Shown here piece by piece: positions 11,916-22,800 of a DNA stretch of 64,000 nucleotides. The notes beneath the pieces are model-generated. The model did no database searches. It saw only the letters and a program-made list of their open reading frames with translations, and had not been told where the DNA came from. A program made the translations under genes and the position numbers. The number at the start of each line of letters is the position of its first letter. The first letter of the stretch is position 1. Origin of the DNA: Anaspis maculata (lineage: Eukaryota; Arthropoda; Insecta; Coleoptera; Scraptiidae); the NCBI GenBank assembly GCA_949128115.1, contig OX421963.1, forward strand, positions 78,239,635-78,303,634, in the 5' to 3' direction.

Positions 11916-14900
11916 GAAGTGGTCTAGTGGAGCACGTTATGAAACATGCGTGATAACAAACGAAATGCTTGACCTTTCATGTTTGGTTTGTAGTTCGAAT
12001 ACTTGATGTTCTCAATATGACCGATCTAGACTGAAAAAGCCTGACTGCTGCCAAATTCCACTTGCAACCTTGCATCCATACGACATGCATCCCGTCCATC
12101 CAGAATGACGTCGTGTTCAATCATTCGAACACAAATCATGTTGGGTTGCTATGCCTTCTGTGCAATCGAACACTTGGCAACGGTCATGTTCAATCGCTTC
12201 TTTCAATTCCGAAACGAAACAGGTTTCCAAGAGTCGATCGTGGTCAGAAGCACGAATTATGCGACGTATGCCACGCGGCCCATAAATTGGAGCCCCGTAA
12301 TCTGACAGAATTCAGAAGCCCTTGTGCGGCTCCCCCAAATTTCTTATCGGCATTGCTGATGCGTTCCGTCCAGATGGCGCTCCAGCGCCGGGGCACGGCC
12401 TCCTCTCTAATCTCGTTTTACCCCACGCACGCCCCTTTACTTTCCACCTCCGCACATCTACCTCACAAAATCCATTCTTTTATATCATTTTTATCTCTTC
12501 AATATCTCATTATCAATATATCTCGAATTTCCCGGGCGCGCTACACATACACACTCGCATCACACACACATACACGTACACACTGACACACACACAGTGA
12601 TTCTTTCTCGATTTCGAGAGTCGTAAAACTTTCGCTGGAGCCTGAGCCGTGCGCCGCAACCGGGTTGAATGATACATGGCAAACTTCATTACGAGCGCGC
12701 CGGAGGCTTTTTGTATTGTTTTTTATGTGTTTAACTTTGATACTGCTGAGCTGAGCTGAACGCGCGGTTGCCATAAAATTGTGCCTGATATCCTTCAATT
12801 ACACAAGTTTTTTTTTGGCTTGCCTATGAGTGAACGTCGGAAAAAAAACTACATCAAAGGTTACAGCCAGCATTATCGCGGCGCGTGTAACTGATTGGAG
12901 ACAGCTTTCGCGATGTGTAAACTGGCTTTATTAAAAGGCTTGGGAACATTATCATCAAGGTGTACGCTGTGCATGATGAAGATGACGGTGATGACGTGTA
13001 ATGCAATTAAAATTAATTCGGCGTGTCCTAAGCAAAGACCGAGCGCGCTTACGACAAAGTGACCGAGGGCCGTGCCGAGTCCTCTTGAAACGTTATGATG
13101 AGGGTAGGTATGCCTGGCAAACACAGTGTTTCCTAGTAATTTGTAAAGTAAACATGGATTTAAAGTGTTGAAGTATCCTTGCATTGCCTACCACCACGGC
13201 CTAGCACAGCAAGGACTGCTCTCGCTCTGCAAGCGCATTGAAAAGAAAAGCATTCAGTGTTCCGGCATTCCGCCACACCTTACGGTCTTCTGGACCACCC
13301 CGCCGGGAGCATTAAGTGTACTTTATTTGGCATGTGGCTGGAGGTTACGGTTTAATATCTGCGGTTCAGTGGTCGTCATTCATTTCACTTACGGACGAGG
13401 CGGCTGTGCCGACGCCACCGCTACCCCCCTCCCTCCAACCCTATATAACCGTCTAAAGCTCGACGCCGTCTCCCTCGGGTCCATTGCTTGCTTTATTGCT
13501 ACTTCCTTCACTCTACATTACACGCTAATTTATTATTTTTCCTCCTCTGTTCCCTCCCCGACCTGTCAGCGGACTCTTCCTGGCGTTTTTTTTCGGAAAA
13601 AGCCAAGATTTCTCGGGTATAAGCGAACACACGAAAAAAGGCAATTACTTAATTGACCCGGTGCCGGTGGCGCGACCAGGGGTGGTTTTAAGAGCCAGCT
13701 CCATCTGCGTTTAATGACCAACAATCAAAGAGGATCCCTCCACATGCACACGTTTACTTAATTTACATTTTATCTTGGCAAGGGAAGGTCGACGAGGCCA
13801 AATTGGTACAATTCAGGCCAGAGCGTTCCACGAATAATTGACGTAATCGAGCTTTGGAAATGTTCCACACACATTCATGCAAAAACTCGATATACGCCGC
13901 CTTCACATCTCCGACATATAAAGTGCTCACAGTGCATAATCTAACTACCATAAAAGCCCTCGGGCTTTATATGGAAAATGCATGCAGTGCGTCCCATAGA
14001 ATAAACAACAACAAGAGAGAGGTACAAAAAATGGATCATGATGTTGAATTATGTAGAGAACGATGAGATTCATGAGTTCATGACTGATTTGATAATAATA
14101 AAAATATGAGAGATGGCATTCGAAAAATGCGCAACACATACCTTCGTCCGTTTCTAAAGTGATATTATGGCAATTGGTGAAATATCCTATAATAGAAGGA
14201 ACAATGTAAGTTTCAAAGAGATACGGTAAAGGAAAATATAGAAGTAGAAACAGGACAACACATTACACAAAAACGTTCAAAAGTGAAAATTTCGGGTGCG
14301 TTTCAAGCGAAGCTTTTTGCCTAGTTTGGGGAAAGAATTGCGCTGCTATCTCTATCTAAGCAGCCACTCATCTCTTAAAGCGCTCTAAACTGAACTAGTT
14401 ATTTCAATCGTCGTTTTCTTGTTTGCCGCATCATTCATGGTAAAGTTTGTGACAAAGCAGAAAAACTTCGCAAGTAAAATGTGGAAAAAAAACTAGATTG
14501 AAAAAAAAAAACAGTTCAAAGGTTAATAAACTGTTAGAAGTTGCCAATAAATCACAGTAAACGAACAATAAATTACAAATTTCACAATGTAGCAACAGCA
14601 AAGCACCAAAGGGTTAGAATTATCTAACGTCAGAAATAGCGACGCCAGCATTCTTCTAAATGCAGCGATAAAACGATAAATCAAAGTCAGTTTTTATTTC
14701 GACGTGCTGTCCGATTGTGGATTAAAAGTCGCTAACGTTCTTATGATGTTTCTCTGGTGCACACCACCAGAACGTTCTCAACAATTTCAGATTTGTACCT
14801 GTTTGTGGTTCGAACCTCATTTTACTGATTATCAGATTGGTCAAAATATCTTGTGGATTCTATAGAGGATTTTTTTACTGAGGGATAACTCCTTGAACCC

Positions 14901-15104
14901 TTTAGTCAGATTTGTGATGGCCAATAATCGCAGATGATGCTAGAGGTGACCAACAAAGCTAATTGACGAATAAATACCCTGTTGGTCAGCAAATGAATAA
15001 ATACTGAAAATACCAGTTAGATTTGTGAGCCTTTCGGTTTTGGGTGCCATTCTTGTGGAGCCATTCAATTTTATAATATGGTGAATGTAGCCTGCAGATG
15101 TCAG
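11916..15104. other. Long non-coding stretch
   Basis: No transposon domain or confident host exon is seen. It contains a CA-type microsatellite near 12541-12598. A CpG-moderate patch at 13250-13480 has a TATATAA word (about 13441) and a minus-strand donor-like GTAAGTG. Several A-runs also occur. Open frames here, including one of 174 codons at 12062, have low-complexity composition and no recognisable motifs. I regard them as chance. Confidence 0.4.
12541..12598. repeat. Imperfect CA microsatellite
   Basis: Alternating CA/TACA dinucleotides (CACACACACATACACGTACA and neighbours) run to the end of the ACACACACAG block. It makes the overlapping open frames read as histidine/threonine or cysteine/valine runs, which is an artefact. 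Confidence 0.85.
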
Positions 15105-15350
15105 AGACTGGAAGAATATACACTGCGCGTCTTTTGAACTGGATATTGCGGGTTGCTTGAAAGTTAAGGACTGAATTCTCCTGCATAGCATTATTAGTAA
15201 ATATAATCGATAATTCAATTTGATGATTTGAAGATTTAATTATCGATTATACCTACCAAAAATGCTATGCAGGAGAATGTAGTACTCAATATACAAGAAA
15301 CTCACAATATCCACTTTAAAAGATGCGCAGTATATTACATTTTGGATAAA
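15105..15350. repeat. Small palindromic (MITE-like) element
   Basis: The left arm (about 15105-15215) and right arm (about 15239-15350) are inverted copies. Matching pieces include CTCCTGCATAGCATT against AATGCTATGCAGGAG, TATAATCGATAATT near the centre, and CTGCGCGTCTTTT against AAAAGATGCGCAG. The spacer is about 23 bp. It has no coding capacity. The ends are not sharply defined, so a target duplication could not be assigned. Confidence 0.65.
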
Positions 15351-16948
15351 CATTCATGAAGCTGGATAAGAAAAATTAGTTGTAAAATTGCCAGCTAGAC
15401 AAATTCTTGATCGAATCGTGTGATTGGTGTACGTCTTGCGAATACTATCAAATGTTACAGGTTAGAAAGAACCGTTACATCAACAGCGCAGACGGTTTCA
15501 TCTCGAACGGCAGTGATAGAAGAATAAAGAGATGGAAGCGGAATCGCCATTTGATACTTGAATCTTGGCCCCCGAAACAAGAAGTGAGACCCTTTTTCTA
15601 GAATTAACAGTTGGGATCTTTTTCTGGTCCAGTCATGTTCAATTCACAATTACCATACGGCATTTTACTTGATTAGTGATCCACCAAGCCAACTGAGAAC
15701 TGGTGTCAGAAGTGGGGTAACTTGAGAAATCCCGACCGTCGTATTGTTTTGAAGATAAATACTTGCCTTACGGCAAACAAATGAATGAACGACGTGATCA
15801 CTGATTTCATAATGCTGTGGACAAGGCTCGTACAACATGGACAATGATCACAAGAGGGTTTGTTACAACTGAACGAAGGAGAAGAGGGCTCGATTGAGAC
15901 GAATAAAATGGGGATGAAGAGAAAACACGAGACAGGGATGACCAGAGTCGGCCAGTACAAGATACACTTCATGTCCTAGTTCACCAGTTGTGTGTGGAAT
16001 TCGCATGGAATAGAGTGAGCTTTATTCGTTGTTAGCTTTATTTTACATTTCTTTATTTCAAGGATTGTTTGATTTGATTTATTCCTTCATTTATTGAGTG
16101 TGAATGGGCTCTTTCTGGCGGAAGTAGTATGCTTGCGATTGGTTGATGGTTGCATTACTTTTGGCCAGTAGACACGATGCTGAGCTGGCCGCCTCGGTTA
16201 AGCTGGCTTGGAAGAAGGTGAGGGTCTTAGATATACTACTCCAACTGGCGTTAGAGCTGGACGTTATTGCATTCGTTTTCCAGTTTCATAGCAAGTAGTG
16301 GACATTCCTCAAGTTTTCGCTTTTGTTGAGGGGGTTTTGATCAGGCAGGCGAGGGAATTGAAGACAATTCCACGTAAAGCCACACCATCATCAAGAGCAT
16401 CGATGGTGAAGTGTAGACACGTATACTCAAGCCGAGTAGAGCAACGTTAAAAACCAACATTTTTATTTTGCATCTGCGGAATGCCTTCGATAGATGTCGC
16501 CGCTTGAGAGACTCACATATTAGGAGTCTTCCTGGGTGTACCTTACCAAGAAATCTCTGGCTGCCACCGCATCGGATGGTTGGACTGAGTGCCTGTGCAC
16601 TGATGAACCCCCAATAGGGTTGATACACGTGTATGTGCAGTTTCGGTCCGATCGTCCGATTTGTGGTAGTCGCGAGAGCTTTTCATTCCTCATATTACGT
16701 TAGGTTTTGAATACGTACAACTCTGTTAGCTTTGAGCTTCGAGCTTTGAATTCAAGTAGAAACACTGAAGTTTCAGCCGAATACTTGGCGTTGCGTCATT
16801 ATCGTCTGATGGGTGCAGCTGAATTTGAAGGAAAATGATTTTGCTTTGCGTACCACGAGATTATTTTTGGCCCACCTTTGAGATTTCTACAATGTAGGGA
16901 TACCTGCCTCAACCGTACTGAAACTAGCGTTTCGTAAGGCACTAGTTT
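15351..16948. other. Non-coding stretch
   Basis: Short open frames occur on both strands but none carries a motif I recognise. The texture around 15700-16650 (moderate GC, many interrupted frames) would fit a decayed mobile element, but I cannot name one. Confidence 0.35.
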
Positions 16949-16972
16949 GCATAATAATAATAATAATAAAAA
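16949..16972 (+). repeat. (TAA)n microsatellite ending in an A-run
   Basis: Six to seven TAA units are followed by AAAAAA. The intact LINE at 31.4-34.9 kb also ends in (TAA)n, so this could be the tail of a lost or very short LINE copy. The upstream sequence does not match that LINE's 3' end by eye, so it may be an ordinary microsatellite. Confidence 0.6.
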
Positions 16973-16989
16973 AAGTAAGTTAGAACCGT

Positions 16990-17690
16990 ATTGCTGGAGT
17001 TATAACAAAGCGGGGCGCGCGCGAACATTAGCCAGGGCGTGCTGATTACACGTACCTACGCAAAACTGAAATTTAATTAAGAGAGGCGGCGCTGCCGCGC
17101 GCTCGGCGGCGGTAACCAGCGTGCGCCCCCTTAATAAGACGTAAAATAATATGTTTACCGTATGGATATCAAGTAGGGTTTGATCCCTATCTCTCTCTCA
17201 ACAGGGTGCGGGAACGTTATTCCTTGAATTTTCTCTCTTGGTACGTACGCTTATACGACCAACAGGCACACGATATAAAATGTATCCGTGCGGGGTTCGG
17301 CATCGGCATGTAGGTACGGGCCGGGCGTCGCGTCGTCGAGCAACGAGCAAAAACGGATATTAATATCACCGGGAGACGGCGACGACCCGCGGTGAAGGAG
17401 GCGGTGGCGGCGACGAGGACGGCAGGGCGCCAGGACGCATTCACCGGGGTGATATAATGCACCGTGTTTGGGCATATACTTACATACTTGTGCATCTCGG
17501 CTTGATTTACGGCTCACGGTATATTTTGATGTTTGTACTACTACTGCCGGTGCTCGGGTATTGTGTGAATGCCGGCAATTACGCGAAAGACGTGTCGACG
17601 CCGCGGGGGCGTCCGTCCGCCAACCGGCGCTGCGTTTCCGCCACGCCGTGTCGCGGCGCTCGTGCTTCCACAGGCGATGATTATTAGTGA
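16990..17690. promoter_or_regulatory. CpG-dense block
   Basis: Sequence rich in CG, such as GGGGCGCGCGCGAAC, GCCGCGCGCTCGGCGGCGG and CGACGCCGCGGGGGCGTCCG, contrasts sharply with its AT-rich surroundings. It could be a host promoter or 5' exon region or another unmethylated segment. No TATA box with a clear transcript start could be assigned. Confidence 0.3.
17457..17687 (+). CDS. Small ORF with a hydrophobic N-terminal half; doubtful
   Basis: A 76-codon frame has a real ATG. Residues 5-20 are moderately hydrophobic, and residues 23-40 (ILMFVLLLPVLGYCVNAG) form a strongly hydrophobic stretch that could act as a signal anchor or signal peptide. The C-terminal half is arginine/proline/serine-rich and reflects the CpG-dense DNA. 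I recognise no family. The frame lies inside the CpG-dense block and no splice sites or neighbours support it. Chance is a real alternative, and I put it well below even odds. Confidence 0.15.
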   Translation: MHRVWAYTYILVHLGLIYGSRYILMFVLLLPVLGYCVNAGNYAKDVSTPRGRPSANRRCVSATPCRGARASTGDDY

Positions 17691-18309
17691 ACCGGCCGGA
17701 TCATGAATACCTCTCCAATTTACTTTCCCGACCCACCACACAACTAGGAGGGGAAGTATTGTGAACGCGCTAAATAAATTTTTCGAGTTGAAGTTGGGTA
17801 TATTATCTATTTTGAGATCTGCCAAGATCATTAAAAACATTTTTGGAGAGATGTCAGTGTGTCTGTCTGTAATCTCCGACGATAACAGCTGCAACGTTGA
17901 TCCGATAAACTTTTCTGGTGTACGTCTGATCTCTACAGGTCCACCCATCAGGATACTACAGTCACAAACGTATAAAACAGTCTTCCGCCAGTATCTTTTG
18001 TCCAGAAATTGAATTTTCCGTTCTCCCGCAGAAAATTCGAGAAATTTCTGAACTATGTTCAATTGTTCCAAATACCATCCACAAAACATCGACGTCAAGA
18101 CAGGAATGAAAACGTCCGAACTGGAAAGTGCAAAATTTGAAACGCTTTTCCACAACTTTCCCGGCAAGCAACGCGGAAAAGACCGGTACCAGGGGGGCTC
18201 TCGTGTTGAGGGCCATTTTTCCAGAAACGGTTTTTTTCCTATGGATTTTCATAAATTTCATCCCGCGCCCCCGCCAAAACCACATTCAACTAAGACAATA
18301 AGTCCATAG
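17691..18309. other. Non-coding stretch
   Basis: It has a 208-codon open frame on the minus strand (17541-18167) that lacks recognisable motifs and overlaps frames on the other strand. A GTGTGTCTGTCTGTAATCTC word at about 17850 resembles a motif common in dispersed insect repeats. It sits immediately upstream of the LINE relic and may be part of it or of another repeat. Confidence 0.35.
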
Positions 18310-19094
18310 GATAGTCAACAAGATAAATCAAGATCTGGAAGCGAAATTATAATGCTCAGTTGCCTTCTTAGACATTTCGCAGGCCTTCGACAAGGTTTGG
18401 CATACAGGACTTCTTTTCAAACTGAAGAAAAATTTGCCACACCCTTGTTTCCAGCTGATTAAGTCTCACCCGTCCGATAGACACTTCCTGGTCGAACAAT
18501 ACAACCAATATTCCGACATCAATCTTATTAAATCTAGAGTACCTCAGGGCAGTGTACTAGGTCGCATCCTTCACCTTCTATTTACCAGCGACTTACCAAC
18601 AACAAGACTGACACTGACACAACTGTGGCAACATTTGCCGACGTTACGGCTGTACGATAAAATGTACGGTTCACGATAACCCCCCTTCAATTCACCCCCC
18701 TCTAGGAGGTTCCCCTTTGAGATATTTTGAAAAACTAAAAACTTTTTCTTCACGATTTTTCCCAGGGACCTTAAATCAGTCCTTTGAAAGTTTCTAATCG
18801 AAACCGTATACAGGGTGTGACATGTAACTTCTTTGTTTCAAATGCAACACCCTCTATTTTATTACGTCATTCGATGAAGATCTTTTTTCTGATTACAAAT
18901 ATATATGACACTTATGATTCATTTTGACAAGTAAGCTGTCAAAAAAATGATGAAATAGGTAGTCAAATAATTTTGTTCCGCGGTAAGATGTTTTTGGTTT
19001 CTACAGTTCACTTCAAAATTAAAGGTGATTCTCGCAGCATTTTGTCAGCAGAATTCAACTGTGGACAGAAAAATGGTCTGATTCTGGCCCAATA

Positions 19095-20695
19095 CAGGGT
19101 GACGCATAGTTTTCTATTTATTAACTTTTGAAGAGAAGTATTGACATGTTGTATTTGAATAAACATGTTGATGAAGAATTAAAATTGTGAAAAAATCTAT
19201 TGAAATCTATATATGTTTATTTGAATATTACATTACATAACATGATTCTTCTGAAACAACAGCTGATCAGGCTTGATTCAAAAGAATTAAGCAACAAAGT
19301 AGTGACTTCCACTACAATAACATAATATGTGGCGTTCTCAACAATTGGATCATAGCAATTGTCGAAATTGATTTCTTTTGTTATTCAGTAATAACAGCAA
19401 CACAAAACAATTATATGACAACAAGTTCACCTGTCATAATTTGCGTGCGTTCATTGCGTTGAAAATGGTTTCCTATTCTCTAGAAGAGAGAAACGACATA
19501 TATGAAATTTATATAATATGTGACAAGAATAAGACAGCCGCGAGAAGGGAATATAGACAGAGATTTCCAGAGAGGTTCCTACCAGATAGAAACACATTCA
19601 AAAACGTCTATAATAAGATGAGGCAAGTTGCTTCCCTGGCTAATAAGAAAAGAACAAGGCTCAGAAATGGAGAAAATGAACTGACTGTGTTGCTGTATTT
19701 TGAAGAAAACCCTCAAAAATCGACCCGAGATGCTTTCTGAGACATGGGCCATTCGCTGGGATATATTCACAAAACTCTAAAACGGCATAAACTGACACCT
19801 TATCATCCCATGCCGGTCGAATTTCTTAGACCTGGTGATCTTCAGAGAAGAGTTCAGTTCTGTAGATTTATGTTGGAGAGGCAAAATGCGAACAGCGACT
19901 TTTTCAAAAAAGTAGTTTGGACAGATGAGGCCTCATTCACAACGGCAGGCATTTTCAATCGAAAAAACACGCCGCGGGATTGTTGATGATCGAATCATGG
20001 GCCCCATATTTTACAATCAAGCGTCGACGGGTTCCTCAACCGATTGGGAACAATCTTGTCTGGCAACAATAAGATGGGGCGCCACCACATAACACCCTTC
20101 CAGTGTTACATTTTTTGTTTGTTTTTAAATGAAACATATCCCGAGTGGATTGACAGGCGGGGACCAATAGCGTGGCCGGCTAGAAGTCCTGATCTAACGC
20201 CGATGGATTTCTTTCTCTGGGGAACAATTAAAAATGAAGTATACAAAAGTCGAACAGATGACATTGAAGAACTGCAAGGCCGAATCATTCATCAAATTAA
20301 TGTCATCAATAACGATTTGAATATGTAAAGAAAAGTTAGGGTTAAATATAATTTAGAGATATAGGTTAATCCTAGAAAATAATGAAAATCATATTGAACA
20401 GCTGTTACAATGAATTCATCTTTTCATAAACCCAAATGCTTTTTTCCCATGAGCGTTCTTATAAAATCTTTTCAAACATCAGATGTTGTCTATTTTCTTT
20501 TGCTTCGGTTGAATCAGCCATTTTGGATGAATCAGGCTATGATGATAATAGATGTATAATTTTTAATATGTCTATACTATTTAGGTCACATTATAGTTTT
20601 CCACAATCTAGTTCTTTATTGACATTTTTATTCAATTACAAATTGTCAACGTCTATCTGCAACGATTAATAAATAGAAAATTATGCGTCACCCTG
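19095..20695 (+). mobile_element. Mariner-family transposon
   Basis: The 1.6-kb element has terminal inverted repeats: CAGGGTGACGCATAGTTTTC at the left, and GAAAATTATGCGTCACCCTG at the right. Both sides are flanked by TA (19093-19094 and 20696-20697), the mariner target duplication. It contains one degraded transposase gene in the plus orientation. The element occupies the exact centre of the surrounding palindrome: the outside flanks GAAAAATGGTCTGATTCTGG and its inverse meet at the insertion TA. Confidence 0.9.
19465..20328 (+). pseudogene. Mariner transposase, degraded
   Basis: The natural start is the ATG at 19465 (MVSYSLEERNDIYEIYIICD). The N-terminal region up to about 19740 is a helix-turn-helix DNA-binding part. 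The frame stops at 19738-19740, but the reading continues in the same frame (DMGHSLGYIHKTLKRHKLTP). It reaches VVWTDEASFTTAGIFNRKN, which contains the first catalytic Asp. The middle of the catalytic domain is shortened. The second catalytic block, DGAPPH (about 20074), lies in another frame directly after a TAA that replaces the usual Gln. The third, WPARSPDLTPMDFFLWGTIK, is intact. Several stops, a shift and a deletion make it inactive. Confidence 0.9.
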
Positions 20696-21587
20696 TACTA
20701 GGCAAGAATCAGACCATTTTTCTGTGCACAATTGAATTCTGCAGACAAAATGCTGCGGAAATCACCTTTATGGTGGGATTCTCTAATAAAAATTATGTTC
20801 CATAAAGGCTCTGTTACGTTGTTATTATCTAGGCAACAGCCAATGGCCGACACGAATTTTTTACATAACCGAGCGTTTATGGAATGTTATTTTTTACAGA
20901 ATAGCACCATTAATTTTGAAGGGAACTGTAGAAACCAAAGCCATCTTACCGCGGAACAAAATTATTTGACTACCAGTTTTATTATTTTTTCGACAGCTTA
21001 CTTGTCAAAATAAATCATAAGTGTCATATATATTTGTAATCAGAAAAAAAGGCTCCATCAAATGATGTAATAAAATATAGGGTGTTGCATTTGAAATAAA
21101 AAAGTTACATGTCACACCCTGTATACGGTATCAATTGGAAACTTTTAAAAGACTTATTTAAAGTCCCTGAGAAAAATCGTGAAGAAAATTTTTTTAATTT
21201 TTCAAAATATCTCAAAGGGGAACCTCCTAGAGGGAGGATGAATTTTATCGTGAACAGCTTGTACTTGCTTCTCACACCAACTCGACATCTGATGATTCGA
21301 AGAACCCTTCAAACCAATCTGAATAAAATCCAGGACTGGCTGAAGAAATGGCGAATAAAAGCCAATGAAACTGAATCAAGTCATGTCACCTTCACAATGC
21401 GCCAAGAGACTTGCCCACCTGTCAAGATCAACAATTGTCAGCTTCCACAAACCGAGTGTGCCAACTGACAGAAGACTTACCTGGCAAAAACATCTAATCA
21501 ACACAACAAGCGTAACCAATTAGGCCTCAAACTCATAGTCCAGTCAAATGAGGCAAAAATCGGACCACACCGGAAATAAATTCGGAA

Positions 21588-21797
21588 GTTGACGAAATTT
21601 GATGGATCAATGCAGAGTTTAACGTAGAAAACATACTGAAATTCCCAAAAATTCCAAGTTATTTAGAGAACATTGAAAATTTCCAAACATGGCGTTCTTT
21701 TATAGGCCCTAGAAAAAAGTCAAGCCTTGGAATTTTCGGGAATTTCAGTATGTTATTCCACATTAAATTCTGCATCGATTAACCAAATTTCAGTAAC
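21588..21797. mobile_element. Small palindromic MITE
   Basis: The arms at about 21588-21657 and 21723-21797 are inverted copies; the key shared run is ACATACTGAAATTCCC with AAAATTCCAAG. The spacer is about 65 bp. It lies between the end of the LINE relic and the MULE relic. It has no coding capacity. Confidence 0.6.
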
Positions 21798-21803
21798 AGT
21801 TGC

Positions 21804-22180
21804 TCAAGTAACAGCTGACATAAAAAATCAAGCCAAGAGAACAAACGCTTTGCCATGCCAGATTATCCAACAAAGCCTGATTGCGGCCCCCCAGAATGTA
21901 CAACCGTGCCCGAGTAAAGGTTGCCCGGTTCAGTTCCGAGTAGAAATGCTCTAAGGAAATGAATTCAAAGAGCAGGAAGAGACCAACGTCGATCAGAGCC
22001 CCGGGCTCTTGATAAAATTGACGTTCCTCAAGAACTGCAAAACTACAATGGGAGCAAGTTCTTGGTGAGGCATGCTACCGTCGGAAATGACAGAATTCCT
22101 ATCTTCACGACCAGACAAAATGTGCGAAGGCTGTCTCAAGCTACATACTGATTAATGTATGGCACATTGTCTAAATTGCT
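21804..22180 (+). pseudogene. MULE-type (Mutator-like) transposase fragment
   Basis: The first frame reads IKNQAKRTNALPCQIIQQSL then NVQPCPSKG. Another continues RNALRK*IQRAGRDQRR. After that come VPQELQNYNGSKFLVRHATV and GNDRIPIFTTRQNVRRLSQA, followed by a damaged Y*LMYGT where an intact copy has YWIMDGTF. This order matches the region just before and at the start of the MULE transposase domain in insect FLYWCH/MULE-type proteins. The catalytic domain proper is missing downstream. Stops and frame changes make it a dead fragment. Confidence 0.65.
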
Positions 22181-22319
22181 CGGGGAGGAAGCCTCAAAGG
22201 ACTTTGTGAGCCCGATGAGGCCCGGTGAGTGAGAAAGCTTAAGCACCGGAAGCTTCCGTCTATTGCATGCCAAGACGATTCTCCGCTGCCCACAAACAGC
22301 ATCGCCTTTCTATCCCCTT
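22181..22319. other. Short non-coding segment with a GGAAGCTTCC palindrome
   Basis: It contains CCGGAAGCTTCCGTC, similar to the CGGAAG/CTTCCG hairpin at 6667. The surrounding words (GCCCGATGAGG, GCATCGCC) faintly recall the 6.6-6.8 kb block. It may be a diverged second copy of that segment. Confidence 0.3.
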
Positions 22320-22800
22320 GCTAAGAATGGCCGAGATGAATTCAGAAATTCTGGAATGAAGTCTATTTTCCGAAATTACCCAGTTAGGAAATTTCCAGAT
22401 TAAGTCAGAGTTCGCCGGATAATTTCGGAATTTTCGAATTCAACCAACGGCAGAGATAAAGATCGCTGAGACTGCTCAAGGTGAAAATTCCTAATTCAAG
22501 TCAGAAATTCGGAAATAAGGTCTGAACTTCCAAAACTGAGTCCATTCAAAGATACAGTCGGGAGCTCCGAGAGAGAGACGGAATATATGACTTGGCGCAG
22601 GTCCTCTGGGAAATTCTGAGTCTGATCCAGACGCAAATTCGAAGTCTAATTCTGGATGTCCAAGATAAAAGTGGGGATTTCAATGATAAGTCAGAATTCC
22701 GCCCCAAAAAAATTCGGAGATTTCCGGGGTAGGTCAGAATTTGAGAAATAAAATCTGGATTTGATACAGGCGAGAAGAACGAGTTCACGTCCAATCTTAC
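22320..22800. repeat. Degenerate tandem repeat array
   Basis: Variants of a 40-50 bp unit recur, built on AAGTCAGAATTC, GAAATTTCC and TCTGGATTTC words. Examples are GATTAAGTCAGAGTTCGCCG, AATTCAAGTCAGAAATTCGG and GATAAGTCAGAATTCCGCCC. The copies are strongly diverged and the period is irregular. It is non-coding; an 82-codon minus frame through it is a by-product. Confidence 0.55.

Larger units (their letters stand above)
18812..21121. mobile_element. Second-level CAGGGTG-ended palindromic element
   Basis: It starts CAGGGTGTGACATGTAACTT and ends with the inverted copy AAGTTACATGTCACACCCTG, with TA flanking both sides (18810-18811 and 21122-21123). The arms are about 280 bp left and 425 bp right (gaps present). 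Shared pieces include ATCTTACCGCGGAAC, GACACTTATGATT and GAAAAATGGTCTGATTCT. Without the mariner inside it, it is about 700 bp. It has no coding capacity. CAGGGTG termini with TA duplication fit a mariner-superfamily MITE. Confidence 0.75.
18669..21255. mobile_element. Outer palindromic element inserted in the LINE relic
   Basis: The arms 18669-18811 and 21122-21255 are inverted copies, about 80 percent identical by eye. Both begin GTTCACGATAA and contain CTCTAGGAGGTTCCCCTTTG, then AGATATTTTGAAAAA. They end at ACCGTATA next to the CAGGGTG ends of the inner element. The LINE frame breaks at the left boundary and resumes at the right. GCTGTAC on the left and GCTTGTAC on the right could be a diverged target duplication. 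A similar arm motif (AGGTTCCCCATGG...) appears in the palindrome at 26.1-28.0 kb, suggesting one family. Confidence 0.7.
18310..21560 (+). pseudogene. Jockey-type LINE reverse transcriptase relic split by nested insertions
   Basis: The left part (18310-18668) reads through RT palm motifs: AFLDISQAFDKVWHTGLL, then SRVPQGSVLGRILHLLFTSD, then a partial ADVTAV in place of the catalytic YADD block. The right part (21256-21560) resumes at RTLQTNLNKIQDWLKKWRIK. It continues with ANETESSHVTFTMRQETCPP and a broken KRNQLGLKL run. The two parts belong to one reading region interrupted by the palindrome at 18669-21255. The RT motifs have stops and frameshifts, and the catalytic box is damaged. It is the same family as the relic at 6961 (shared KWRIKANE.. 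and KRxQLGLK blocks). Confidence 0.85.

Noticed and set aside
12062..12586. 174-codon plus-strand open frame
   Set aside because: Low-complexity Ser/His/Thr-rich tail through a CA repeat and no conserved motif.
14805..14825. GGTTCGAACC as a tRNA/SINE B box
   Set aside because: The last positions do not fit the B-box consensus and there is no A box or cloverleaf upstream.
17541..18167. 208-codon minus-strand open frame
   Set aside because: No recognisable motif, overlaps CpG-dense DNA, and the opposite strand is also open in parts. No start or splice support.
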